DNA of 64,000 nt from Vicinamibacterales bacterium (GTDB taxonomy: Bacteria; Acidobacteriota; Vicinamibacteria; Vicinamibacterales; UBA2999), in NCBI GenBank assembly GCA_041394705.1, contig JAWKHS010000008.1:248001-312000 (forward strand). Reading direction: 5' to 3'. Numbering within the stretch: position 1 is the stretch's first letter; the number at the start of each line of letters is the position of its first letter. Made by a program: the position numbers and the translations under genes. Below, one piece after another: positions 25,765 through 33,224 of this stretch. Under the pieces are notes generated by a model, which saw nothing but the letters and a program-made list of their open reading frames with translations, had not been told where the DNA came from and searched no databases.

Positions 25765-26463
25765 TCAATCGCTGGCGATGAACTCCACGAGCGTGTCCAC
25801 CGCCCGCAGGTCCTCGAGCGCGAGGTCCGGACCGCAGGCCCGCAGTTCATCCAGCGAGTGACCGCCAGTGGCCACGGCCACCACCCGGGCGCCGGCGGCC
25901 CGCGCGCACGCGATGTCGAACGGCGTGTCGCCGATGACGACGGCGTGCCGGGCGTCGGCGAGACGCAGCCCGAGGTCGCGGGCCCGGGCCAGCGCGGCCA
26001 CGGCCAGGGCGTCCCGCTCGGCGTGCTCATCGCCGTAGGCGCCCCACGAGAAGCGCGTCCACAGCCCGAAATGCTGCAGCTTGATTCGGGCGCCGTGCTC
26101 GTAGTTGCCGGTCAGGAGGGCCGTCTGCACGCCGTCGAGCGCCGCGACGCGATCGAGCGCCTCGGCCACGCCCGGCAGCACGCCCCGGCGCCCGACACCA
26201 GGCTCGTGGATCGAAGCGGCCAGCTCGACGACGTACCGCCTGTGGAAGCGCCCGAGGTGATCGCTCGACGCCGGCAGTCCGTGCCGCTCCAGCGCGGTCT
26301 CGACCAGCCACCGATCAGTACGGCCCGCCATCGAGACGCCCGTGAAGGCGTCGGGCACGCCGAACTCGGCCTCGAACGCACGGTCCATCGCCCGCTTGCC
26401 CGCACCGCCGGTGAGGACGAGCGTGCCGTCCACGTCGAACAGCAGGATCCGTGTGGACGTCAA
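25765..26463 (-). CDS. HAD-superfamily phosphatase (phosphoglycolate phosphatase-like)
   Basis: 232 residues from TTG 26463. The TTG overlaps the stop of the upstream cold-shock-like gene (TTGA), implying coupled translation. HAD motifs: ILLFDVDGTLV (nucleophile DxD), LLTGNYEHG (motif II Thr), and VVIGDTPFDIACARAAG (motif IV). The cap region lies between residues about 20 and 90. The enzyme should dephosphorylate a small phosphoester; the substrate is unknown. Confidence 0.87.
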   Translation of the reverse strand: MTSTRILLFDVDGTLVLTGGAGKRAMDRAFEAEFGVPDAFTGVSMAGRTDRWLVETALERHGLPASSDHLGRFHRRYVVELAASIHEPGVGRRGVLPGVAEALDRVAALDGVQTALLTGNYEHGARIKLQHFGLWTRFSWGAYGDEHAERDALAVAALARARDLGLRLADARHAVVIGDTPFDIACARAAGARVVAVATGGHSLDELRACGPDLALEDLRAVDTLVEFIASD

Positions 26464-26672
26464 TCGGCCGCCTCGGGATGAATGTCCGACGCGCGTGGGC
26501 CCGCCGGCGTCGCCTCGAACGTGAAACCCACGCGTTCGCCGACCCACAGGCTCGCCATGCCGCCGGCGCGTACGCCGGCGTCGACGAAGAACCAGTCGCC
26601 GTGCGAGTCGTCGTGGATGAAGCCGAAGCCGTGGGCCGGCTCGAGCCGTACGACGTGACCGTAGATGATCAT
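26460..26672 (-). CDS. Cold-shock-like small nucleic-acid-binding protein
   Basis: 70 residues. The RNP1 position reads HGFGFIHDD and the RNP2 position DWFFVDAGV, followed by GERVGFTFEATPAGPRASDI, which matches the end of a cold-shock domain. It is more divergent than the copy at 25257. Seven bases separate it from the preceding degenerate ABC gene, and its stop overlaps the next start by 4 bases, so it sits inside an operon. A GATAAT box 6 bases before its ATG could give an internal leaderless promoter. Confidence 0.82.
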   Translation of the reverse strand: MIIYGHVVRLEPAHGFGFIHDDSHGDWFFVDAGVRAGGMASLWVGERVGFTFEATPAGPRASDIHPEAAD

Positions 26673-26678
26673 GCGGGC

Positions 26679-26684
26679 ATTATC
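26679..26684 (-). promoter_or_regulatory. -10-like GATAAT box 6 nt before the cold-shock-like gene
   Basis: The box overlaps the TAA stop of the upstream gene (CGATAAT). The 6-nt gap to the ATG repeats at several genes in this window. Confidence 0.4.
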
Positions 26685-27396
26685 GCAGCCCGAGCCGCTC
26701 CAGCAGGCCGCCGCGCGACACCTCGCCCGTCGCCGGGTTCAGCCGCAACGCGGTGCCGCCGAGCGCCGCGCTGAACTCCCGGTCGGCGCTGACGGCCAGC
26801 AGCGCCGCGCCGCGGGCCGTGACGAGGCGGGCGAGATCCCGTGCGAACGGCGCCACCTCTCCGCGGGGCAGGGAGGCGGAGGGGTGTTCGGCCACGATGA
26901 GCGACGGATCGAGCGCCACGGCGCGCCCGAGCCGCACGCGCTGCACGAGCCCGGGCCCGGCCGCGCCCACGGGCATGTCCAGGGCGTCGGCCCGGATCCC
27001 GACCTCGGCCGCCAGCGCCTCGACGCGGCCGCGCACGTCGGGCGCGAGCGGATCGATCTGGATCGTGAGCGGAAGCGCCAGGTTCTGGGCGACCGTGCAC
27101 TGCGCCAGCAACACGGCGCGCTCGGTGACCAGGCCGAGGCGATCGAGCATCGCCAGCCACGACGCCTCGTCGTCGATCGCGGCGGTCGATCGGCCGAAGA
27201 GCCGCACGTCGCCCTCGTCGGGCCGGCTGGCGGCCGTGAGGAGGTTGACCAGGACTTCCGCCGCGAGGGCGTCGAGGCCGCTCAGCGAGATCACGGCACC
27301 GGCGGCCACGTGCAGGCGGGCGAGGCGCAGCGGGCGCAGCGCCTGGTGGTGTTTCACGACGCCGTCGAAGGCGAGCAGCGGATCGGATCCGCTCAC
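26680..27396 (-). CDS. Degenerate ABC-transporter ATPase-like protein
   Basis: 238 residues from GTG 27396, which lies 10 bases behind the Fur-rubrerythrin stop. Overall order matches an ABC nucleotide-binding domain (LAFDGVVKHHQALRPL, PDEGDVRLFGRS, TVAQNLALPL), but every catalytic motif is altered. Walker A reads SGLDALAAE with no Lys-Ser/Thr, the signature region reads GLVQRVRLGRAVALDP, Walker B/Glu reads LIVAEHPSASL instead of DEPTSGLD, and the H-loop His is missing (AVSADREF). It probably cannot hydrolyse ATP; no permease is adjacent. It may be a structural or regulatory remnant of an MlaF-like subunit. Confidence 0.7.
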   Translation of the reverse strand: MSGSDPLLAFDGVVKHHQALRPLRLARLHVAAGAVISLSGLDALAAEVLVNLLTAASRPDEGDVRLFGRSTAAIDDEASWLAMLDRLGLVTERAVLLAQCTVAQNLALPLTIQIDPLAPDVRGRVEALAAEVGIRADALDMPVGAAGPGLVQRVRLGRAVALDPSLIVAEHPSASLPRGEVAPFARDLARLVTARGAALLAVSADREFSAALGGTALRLNPATGEVSRGGLLERLGLR

Positions 27397-27406
27397 GGAC
27401 GGCGGC

Positions 27407-28417
27407 TCACGCGGACGGCCGGCGGGAACGCGACGGGCGCTTCGGCCGGGGGGCGTCGTTGGCGGGCCGGCCGCGCTTCCGATCGTGGGTGCGGGCGATG
27501 AGCGCGCGGTATTCGCGGATGAGGAGTTCCAGGTGCTGGCGCTCCTCTTCGGCGAACTCGAGGAACACCTGCTTGCCTTCGGAGTCCTCGAAGCGCTCGC
27601 CGTACTTCTTGAAGAAGCGGTGCGACCCGCGCTCGCACCGGATACCGATGCGGAGGGCTTCGGCCTCGTCCACGCCGGGTCGCCGCAGGTCCTCGGCGCC
27701 CTGCGCGAAGAGACCGTTGGCCGCCCCCTTGAAGAACAGGAACGTCGGGCGCGACTCGAGCTGCGGGTCGCGGTCGAGCAGGCCGCGGTACCGCTGCTCC
27801 AGCGTGGACAGGTGCTCCTTCTCCTCCTCGGCCAGCTTCTCGAACACGTGACGGCCGCGGACGTTGCGCGTGATCTTCGAGGCCCGCGTGTAGAACTCGA
27901 GGCCGGAACGCTCGGTGGCAATGGCGATGCGGAGCGCGTCGCGGGCGAAGAGCAACTCGGAGCTGCCGGGATCGGGCGAGGCCGGGCGCCCGGCCTGGCA
28001 GGCTTCGCACGTGCCGTAGATCTGGACGACGCTCTGGCGCGCCGTGAAGCGGCGGGCCGCCGCCACTTCCTCGACGAGCGATTCGATGTCGGAGCTGAGG
28101 AACTCGAACGACCGGTTGCAGGTCTTGCAGATGAGATGGAAGTGGCGCGGATGCCGGTAGGAGTGCTCGAAGCGGAACCGGCCCTCGCCGAAGTCCACCT
28201 TGCGCGCGATGCCGGCGGTCACCATCCACTGGAGCGTGCGGTAGACCGTGGCGCGGCTGATGCGCTGGTCCTCCCGCTTGATGATGTCCACCAGGTCGTC
28301 GGCGCTCAGGTGGCCTTCCTGTCGCAGGAAGGCGTTGACGATCAGGTCGCGCTTGCTCGATCGCTTCGTGCCGGCGGGCCGCAGGCGATCGAGATCGGGC
28401 AGGGCGGGCATCGTCAT
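27407..28417 (-). CDS. Fur-family regulator fused to a rubrerythrin/ferritin-like di-iron domain
   Basis: 336 residues. Residues 20-140 are a Fur repressor: winged helix with SRATVYRTLQWMV, His-rich metal site around 85-94, and the structural Zn site CKTC (97, 100) and CEAC (137, 140). Residues 155-310 form a four-helix ferritin-like domain with two repeats, giving the full di-iron set E169, E199-x-x-H202, E262 and E292-x-x-H295. A basic tail ends the protein. It could sense iron or peroxide in one domain and regulate with the other (inference). It is transcribed with the genes downstream and lies 82 bp after an Fe-S carrier gene. Confidence 0.88.
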   Translation of the reverse strand: MTMPALPDLDRLRPAGTKRSSKRDLIVNAFLRQEGHLSADDLVDIIKREDQRISRATVYRTLQWMVTAGIARKVDFGEGRFRFEHSYRHPRHFHLICKTCNRSFEFLSSDIESLVEEVAAARRFTARQSVVQIYGTCEACQAGRPASPDPGSSELLFARDALRIAIATERSGLEFYTRASKITRNVRGRHVFEKLAEEEKEHLSTLEQRYRGLLDRDPQLESRPTFLFFKGAANGLFAQGAEDLRRPGVDEAEALRIGIRCERGSHRFFKKYGERFEDSEGKQVFLEFAEEERQHLELLIREYRALIARTHDRKRGRPANDAPRPKRPSRSRRPSA

Positions 28418-28499
28418 GGCGTGTGGCGGAACGGGACGATGGACGGACGGCGGGCGCGGCGGACACCGCGCCCGCGTCCTGGTGACGGGGGGCGCGTGA

Positions 28500-28889
28500 C
28501 TACGCGCTGAACGAGGAGCCGCACCCGCAGGTGGAGGTGGCGTTGGGGTTCTTGATGGTGAACCCGCCGCCCGTGATCGTGTCCACGAAGTCCACCTCGG
28601 CGCCCTTCAGGTAGCTGAGGCTGACCGGGTCCACGAGCAGGCGCACGCCGTTCGACTCGAACAGCTGGTCGCCGACGCCGGCACCCGATTCCTCGATCAT
28701 CAGGCCGTACTGGAAACCCGAACAGCCGCCGCCCTGCACGAAGACGCGCAGACCGCTGTCGGCCTTGCCCTCCTCGACGAGCAGCTCCTTGATCTTGGCC
28801 GCCGCCGCTTCGGTCACGTGGATGACGCTGGGCGTCGCGACGGGGACGGTGGCGTCGAGGGAAGTCGGGAGGGCAGTGTCGGTGTGCAT
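28500..28889 (-). CDS. erpA: A-type Fe-S cluster carrier/insertion protein (ErpA-like)
   Basis: 129 residues, with about 20 extra at the N-terminus compared with typical ErpA. The three cluster-binding Cys are present: GGGCSGFQYG and the C-terminal STCGCGSSF. The protein hands [Fe-S] clusters to client enzymes. Next to it lie class I fumarase, an Fe-S enzyme, and the Fur-rubrerythrin fusion, so the context is iron handling. The -10 box TAAGAT lies 6 nt before the ATG. Confidence 0.92.
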   Translation of the reverse strand: MHTDTALPTSLDATVPVATPSVIHVTEAAAAKIKELLVEEGKADSGLRVFVQGGGCSGFQYGLMIEESGAGVGDQLFESNGVRLLVDPVSLSYLKGAEVDFVDTITGGGFTIKNPNATSTCGCGSSFSA

Positions 28890-28895
28890 GACTGC

Positions 28896-28901
28896 ATCTT
28901 A
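28896..28901 (-). promoter_or_regulatory. -10 box (TAAGAT) of erpA, leaderless layout
   Basis: TAAGAT ends 6 bases before ATG 28889. There is no ribosome site between, so a leaderless mRNA is expected. The -35 is weak. Confidence 0.5.
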
Positions 28902-28953
28902 ACACGGACGCATTCGGTCGGGATTCACTGCTAAAACACTGCAAATCAATGAC

Positions 28954-30486
28954 TTACAAGCCAGACGCCTGAGTGGCAAGGCCGGCCAGCTCGGCGGCAG
29001 AGGCCTGCTCCACGTCCTTGTGGAGGCTGTTCCCATGGGCGTCCATCGTCACGACGGCCGGGAAGTCCTTGAGCTGCAGGTGCCACATCGCCTCGGGCGT
29101 GCCGAACTCCGACAGCGACACGCCGTCGACGCGCTCGATGCACCGCGCGTAGAACTGGGCGGCGCCGCCCACGGCGTTGAGGTACACCGCGCCGTGCTCG
29201 CGCAGGCCCTCCAGCGTCCGGTTGCCCATGCCGCCCTTCCCCATCACCGCGCGAATGCCGTAGCGTCCGATGATGTCCGCCTGGTAGGGCTCCTCGCGGA
29301 TGCTCGTCGTGGGCCCGGCGGCCGTGATGGTCCACGAGCCGTCGTCGAGCTTCTTCACGACAGGTCCGCAGTGGTAGATGAGGCTGCCACGCAGGTCCAC
29401 GGGCGGCTCGTGGGACATCAGGTGGTGGTGCACGGCGTCGCGGCCCGTGTAGCTCCGACCGCTCAGGAGCACGACGTCGCCGACCTTCAGCGACCGCACG
29501 GTGGCCTCGTCGAGCGGCGTCGTGAGCGCCACCTCGCGTCCCGTGCGCTGGTACCCGGCCTGGTCCATCATGGCCAGCGCGGGCACGGCGGGGTCGCGGT
29601 AGAGCCACTGGCGGATCTCGCCGGAGCCCGGGTCGATCACGACGCCGAGACGGCGGAACGCCCAGCAGTCGTAGGCCACCGAGACGAAGAAGCTCGCCGG
29701 CAGGCGGTTCATCACGCCGATCTTGCAGCCGATGAGCGACACGCGCCCGCCGAAGCCCATCGCGCCGACGCCGAGGCGATTCACCGTGGCCATGATCCCG
29801 GCCTCGAGCGCGGCCAGGCGTTCGTCGGGGTTGACGTCGTCGAGCGTGCGGAACAGCTGCTCCTTGGCGAGCACGTAGCCCGACGTGCGATCGCCGCCGA
29901 TGGCGACGCCGATGGCGCCGGGCGCGCAGCCCTTGCCCTGCGCGTTCCACACCGCGTGGAGGATGCACTTGCGGACGCCTTCCAGCGTGCGATCGGCGCG
30001 TCCCAGGTGCGGGAGCTCGGTGGGCAGCGAGTACTGGATGTTCATGTTCTCGCAGCCGCCGCCCTTCAGGATGAGCTTCACCTCGATGTCGTCGCGCTCC
30101 CACTGCTCGAAGTGGATGATGGGCGTCCCCGGCCCAAGGTTGTTCCCGGAGTTCTCGCCCGTCAGCGAGTCCACGGAGTTGGGCCGCAGCTTGCCGCGTC
30201 TGGTCGCCTCGGCCACGGCCTCGCGGATGGCCTTCTTGAGCGCGACCTGGTTCACGCCCACGGGCGTCTTCACCTCGAAGGTCGGCATGCCCGTGTCCTG
30301 GCAGATCGCGCCCTCGCCGGCGGCCGCCAGGTCGATGTTCTGGCCGATGATGGCCAGCGCCTGCGACGCGCGGGGCTGCTCTTCCCGGTCCATCGCCACC
30401 CGCATGGCAGCCCGGACGTCCGGGGGCAGATCGGTCGAGGTCCGGACGATGAGGGACACCATCGAGTCGAGGAACGCCTGAAGCAT
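28954..30486 (-). CDS. Fumarate hydratase, class I ([4Fe-4S])
   Basis: 510 residues, the size of single-chain class I fumarases; the N- and C-terminal domains are fused. Visible landmarks are GAICQDTGMPTFEV, GPGTPIIHFEQW, LKGGGCENMN, KGCAPGAIGVAIGGDRTSG and IGCKIGVMNRLP, which include the candidate cluster-ligand cysteines. The C-terminal part has LLSGRSYTGRDAVHHHL, GPTTSIREEPY and the GKGGMGNRT stretch. It interconverts fumarate and malate in the TCA cycle. ATG 30486 is chosen because TATAAT lies 6 nt upstream; longer frames read through that promoter. Confidence 0.93.
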   Translation of the reverse strand: MLQAFLDSMVSLIVRTSTDLPPDVRAAMRVAMDREEQPRASQALAIIGQNIDLAAAGEGAICQDTGMPTFEVKTPVGVNQVALKKAIREAVAEATRRGKLRPNSVDSLTGENSGNNLGPGTPIIHFEQWERDDIEVKLILKGGGCENMNIQYSLPTELPHLGRADRTLEGVRKCILHAVWNAQGKGCAPGAIGVAIGGDRTSGYVLAKEQLFRTLDDVNPDERLAALEAGIMATVNRLGVGAMGFGGRVSLIGCKIGVMNRLPASFFVSVAYDCWAFRRLGVVIDPGSGEIRQWLYRDPAVPALAMMDQAGYQRTGREVALTTPLDEATVRSLKVGDVVLLSGRSYTGRDAVHHHLMSHEPPVDLRGSLIYHCGPVVKKLDDGSWTITAAGPTTSIREEPYQADIIGRYGIRAVMGKGGMGNRTLEGLREHGAVYLNAVGGAAQFYARCIERVDGVSLSEFGTPEAMWHLQLKDFPAVVTMDAHGNSLHKDVEQASAAELAGLATQASGL

Positions 30487-30492
30487 GCGGAA

Positions 30493-30498
30493 ATTATA
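30493..30498 (-). promoter_or_regulatory. Perfect -10 box (TATAAT) of the fumarase gene, leaderless layout
   Basis: TATAAT, then TTCCGC, then ATG. The expected +1 is the A of the start codon. No consensus -35. Confidence 0.6.
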
Positions 30499-30586
30499 AG
30501 TTCCCGGGACCACTCGACATCCACCCGCGGTCGCCGGGGGCGCCCACGCGACAGCCCACCCGCGGTCGCCTGGGCGACAATGGGAC

Positions 30587-31276
30587 ATGCCGCGCTGGCT
30601 TCCGACGCTCGCCGCCATGCTCGTCGCGGGACCGCTCTGGGCGCAGGCGCCGCAGGGCCAGCATGGAGGCCTGTTCCCCCCGCAGGACCTGGGCCTGCTC
30701 GAGGCGCCGGACCGGGACGAGTGGCAGAAACCGCACCAGATTCTGGATGCACTGGGCATCGCCGACGCCTCGGTGGTCGCCGACGTCGGTGCGGGGAGCG
30801 GCTGGTTCACGGTCCGCCTGGCGCGGCGGGTCGGGCCCAACGGGAAGGTCTACGCCCAGGACGTCCAGCCCGAGACGCTTGCGGCCATCTCCAGGCGGGT
30901 GCAGCGGGAGGGCCTGTCGAACGTGACCCGCGTGCTCGGGCGGGGCAGCGACCCGAGGCTGCCCGACGGCGTGCTCGACGCAGCCCTCCTCGTCGACGTA
31001 CTGCACGAGATCGACGACCGCGTCACGTTGATGGCGAACCTGGCTCGCGCGCTGAAGCCGGGCGGTCGGATCGGGGTGGTGGAGTTCCGCCCCGGCGGCG
31101 GAGGACCGGGGCCCGCGGCCGGGGAACGTGTGGCCGCGGAGCACATCGAGGAGGAGGCCTCGAAGGCGGGGCTCGTACTCGAGCGGCGGGAGACGTTCCT
31201 GCCGTTCCAGTACTTCTTGATCTTCGGTCGGGCGGATTCGGCGCGCTCCAGCCCGCTGGCGCGCCGCAAGCCGTAA
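30587..31276 (+). CDS. SAM-dependent methyltransferase with a signal peptide
   Basis: 229 residues. The N-terminus (MPRWLPTLAAMLVAGPLWAQ) looks like a Sec signal peptide with cleavage after A-Q. The mature part is a class I methyltransferase: SVVADVGAGSGWFTVRLARR (motif I), GKVYAQDVQPETL (motif II), LDAALLVDVLHEI and LKPGGRIGVVEF. A periplasmic SAM enzyme is odd because SAM is cytoplasmic. Either the signal is uncleaved or misread, or the Rossmann domain has another use. GACAAT lies 5 bases before the ATG. Confidence 0.83.
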   Translation: MPRWLPTLAAMLVAGPLWAQAPQGQHGGLFPPQDLGLLEAPDRDEWQKPHQILDALGIADASVVADVGAGSGWFTVRLARRVGPNGKVYAQDVQPETLAAISRRVQREGLSNVTRVLGRGSDPRLPDGVLDAALLVDVLHEIDDRVTLMANLARALKPGGRIGVVEFRPGGGGPGPAAGERVAAEHIEEEASKAGLVLERRETFLPFQYFLIFGRADSARSSPLARRKP

Positions 31277-31305
31277 CCCGGCGCGGCGCCGCAGGACGGG
31301 AAGGG

Positions 31306-31896
31306 CTAGGGGCGCGTCAACAGCCGGCGGGCCGCCGGCACGACGGGCGCGATACACGCCAGCTTGACGAGGTCGGCGGCCACGTACGGCGCCATCAGCG
31401 CCGGCCCGGCGCCGGCGCCGAGCACGACGGACGCCCACGCCGATCCGCCGGCGTACAGCACCGCCATCCCGGCCAGCATCGACACGAGCGCGCCGGACGC
31501 GCGACGCGCGTGACCGCGGTCCGCGCACAGCCCGACGACGAAGGCGGCGACGGGAAACGCCAGCAGGAACCCGCCGGTCGGTCCCGCCAGCCGGGCCACG
31601 CCCGGCAGCAGCACCGGCGACCACGCGAACGCCGACGCGCCCGCAATCCCCAGCGCCAGATACGTGACCTGGCTGAGCGCACCGAGCCGCGCGCCCAGGA
31701 CCGCGCCCGTCAGGAGGACGGCCACGGGCTGCAGGGTGAACGGGATCGGCGAGGCGGGCAGGGTGACGCTGACCTGCGCCGAGACGGCCGTGACCACGGC
31801 GGCGCCGAGCACCAAGGCGATCGACTCGGCGGAACGGAGGGCGTTCGCGGCCCGGCCCGCGGGCAGCCGGCGGAGGGCGGCGCGATAATGCGTCAT
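31306..31896 (-). CDS. bioY: Biotin transporter substrate-binding component BioY
   Basis: 196 residues with about six membrane helices. BioY landmarks are VTLPASPIPFTLQPVAVLL (helix 2 loop), GARLGALSQVTYLALG and AGPTGGFLLAFPVAAFVVG with the conserved GPTGG. It imports biotin alone or with an ECF module; no EcfA/EcfT is nearby. Its start is 20 bp from the divergent thiD start. Confidence 0.92.
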   Translation of the reverse strand: MTHYRAALRRLPAGRAANALRSAESIALVLGAAVVTAVSAQVSVTLPASPIPFTLQPVAVLLTGAVLGARLGALSQVTYLALGIAGASAFAWSPVLLPGVARLAGPTGGFLLAFPVAAFVVGLCADRGHARRASGALVSMLAGMAVLYAGGSAWASVVLGAGAGPALMAPYVAADLVKLACIAPVVPAARRLLTRP

Positions 31897-31916
31897 AGGC
31901 GCGGGATGTTACCAAC
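31897..31916. promoter_or_regulatory. 20-bp divergent promoter region between bioY and thiD
   Basis: The core GATGTTAC reads as GATGTT 6 nt before the thiD ATG on the plus strand and as TAACAT 9 nt before the bioY ATG on the minus strand. A shared symmetrical -10 is possible. Confidence 0.35.
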
Positions 31917-32708
31917 ATGCGAACGGCCCTGACAATCGCGGGCAGCGACTCCGGCGGGGGCGCCGGCATCCAGGCCGACCTCAAGACCTTCGCCGCCCAC
32001 GGCGTGTTCGGCACGTCCGCCATCACGGCGCTGACGGCGCAGAACACCGTCGGCGTCATGGGCGTGCACGTGATTCCGCCCGAATTCGTCGACCGCCAGA
32101 TCGAGGCGGTCGTGGCGGACATCGGCTGCGACGCGGTGAAGACCGGCATGCTGGCGACGGCCGGGATCGTCGAGACCGTGGCCGCCGCCGTCGCAAGGCT
32201 GGCGCTCCCCAACCTGGTGGTGGATCCGGTGATGGTGGCCAAGAGCGGTGATCACCTGCTGGCGCCCGAGGCGGTGGACGCGGTGCGGCGGGCGCTCCTG
32301 CCGCAGGCGCGCGTCGTCACGCCGAACGTGCCCGAAGCCGAAGTGTTGAGCGGCCTGTCGATCCGGACGCTGGAGGACGCCGTCGCGGCGGGCCGCGCGA
32401 TCCAGGCGCTCGGTGCGCGCGCGGTGATCGTGAAGGGCGGACACCTTCTCAGGGATGACATCGTGGACGTGCTCGTCGAGGGCGACACGGTCGTGCGGAT
32501 TGAGGGGCCGCGCGTGCCGGGCGTGCACACGCACGGCACGGGCTGCACCTTCGCCGCTGCCACGGCCGCGCGACTCGCGCTCGGGGACGGACTCGAACAG
32601 GCCGCGCGCGCCGCGCAGGCCTACGTGCGCGAGGCCATGCGCGCGGGCGTCCCCCTCGGCGCAGGACACCGGCCGCTGGACCATCAGTGGGAGAGCCGTC
32701 GGACCTGA
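31917..32708 (+). CDS. thiD: Hydroxymethylpyrimidine (phospho)kinase
   Basis: 263 residues, family length. ThiD signatures: LTIAGSDSGGGAGIQADLKTF at the N-terminus (residues 5-25), DPVMVAKSGDHLL, TPNVPEAEVLSG and HTHGTGCTFAAA, the ATP/anion-hole motif near the C-terminus. It phosphorylates HMP and HMP-P in thiamine synthesis. This fits the window's ThDP-dependent decarboxylase, though no other thiamine gene is present. Confidence 0.93.
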   Translation: MRTALTIAGSDSGGGAGIQADLKTFAAHGVFGTSAITALTAQNTVGVMGVHVIPPEFVDRQIEAVVADIGCDAVKTGMLATAGIVETVAAAVARLALPNLVVDPVMVAKSGDHLLAPEAVDAVRRALLPQARVVTPNVPEAEVLSGLSIRTLEDAVAAGRAIQALGARAVIVKGGHLLRDDIVDVLVEGDTVVRIEGPRVPGVHTHGTGCTFAAATAARLALGDGLEQAARAAQAYVREAMRAGVPLGAGHRPLDHQWESRRT

Positions 32709-32735
32709 TGCCGGGGCACGCGGCGTCGCTGGGCC

Positions 32736-32741
32736 TATAAT
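32736..32741 (+). promoter_or_regulatory. Perfect -10 box (TATAAT) upstream of moaE
   Basis: TATAAT ends 12 bases before the moaE ATG, giving a leader of roughly 5 nt without a ribosome site. The -35 is weak. Confidence 0.45.
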
Positions 32742-32753
32742 TCCAGCTGCGGC

Positions 32754-33224
32754 ATGCCACTGACCGCCATTACCAGCGCGCCACTCGCCGTCGACCGCGT
32801 CCTGCAGGAAGTCGAGGGGCGAGGCTCCGGGGCCGTGACGACCTTCGTGGGTCTCGTCCGCGACCACAACCAGGGGCGGCGCGTGCTCTGGCTCGACTAC
32901 GAGGCCTATGCGCCGCTGGCCGAGAAGGCGCTGGACCTGATCGTCCAGGAAGCGGTGACGCGGTGGCCGGGGGTGCGCATGGCCATCCATCACCGGACCG
33001 GCCGGCTGGAGATCGGCGAGGCCAGCGTCGTCATCGCCGTCGCGACGCCGCACCGCGCCGATGCCTTCGCCGCCTGCCGCTACGCGATCGAGCGGATCAA
33101 GCAGGTCGTGCCCATCTGGAAGCACGAGCACTTCGAGGGTGGCGAGGTGTGGATCGAAGGCGCCACGGCCGATGCCCATGACGAGGACGCGCGCGCCGCC
33201 GCGCTGAAGATCGCATGCGCGTGA
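32754..33224 (+). CDS. moaE: Molybdopterin synthase catalytic subunit
   Basis: 156 residues. MoaE motifs: GAVTTFVGLVRDHN, LDYEAYAPLAEK, RMAIHHRTGRLEIGEASV, RADAFAACRYAIERIK and VPIWKHEHFEGG with the catalytic Lys. It transfers sulfur from MoaD thiocarboxylate to precursor Z. The stop overlaps the moaD start by 10 bp, so the two are coupled. Confidence 0.95.
   Translation: MPLTAITSAPLAVDRVLQEVEGRGSGAVTTFVGLVRDHNQGRRVLWLDYEAYAPLAEKALDLIVQEAVTRWPGVRMAIHHRTGRLEIGEASVVIAVATPHRADAFAACRYAIERIKQVVPIWKHEHFEGGEVWIEGATADAHDEDARAAALKIACA

Noticed and set aside
25607..25861. An 84-codon frame beginning inside the tRNA-Sec gene
   Set aside because: It is the translated tRNA followed by sequence antisense to the HAD gene.
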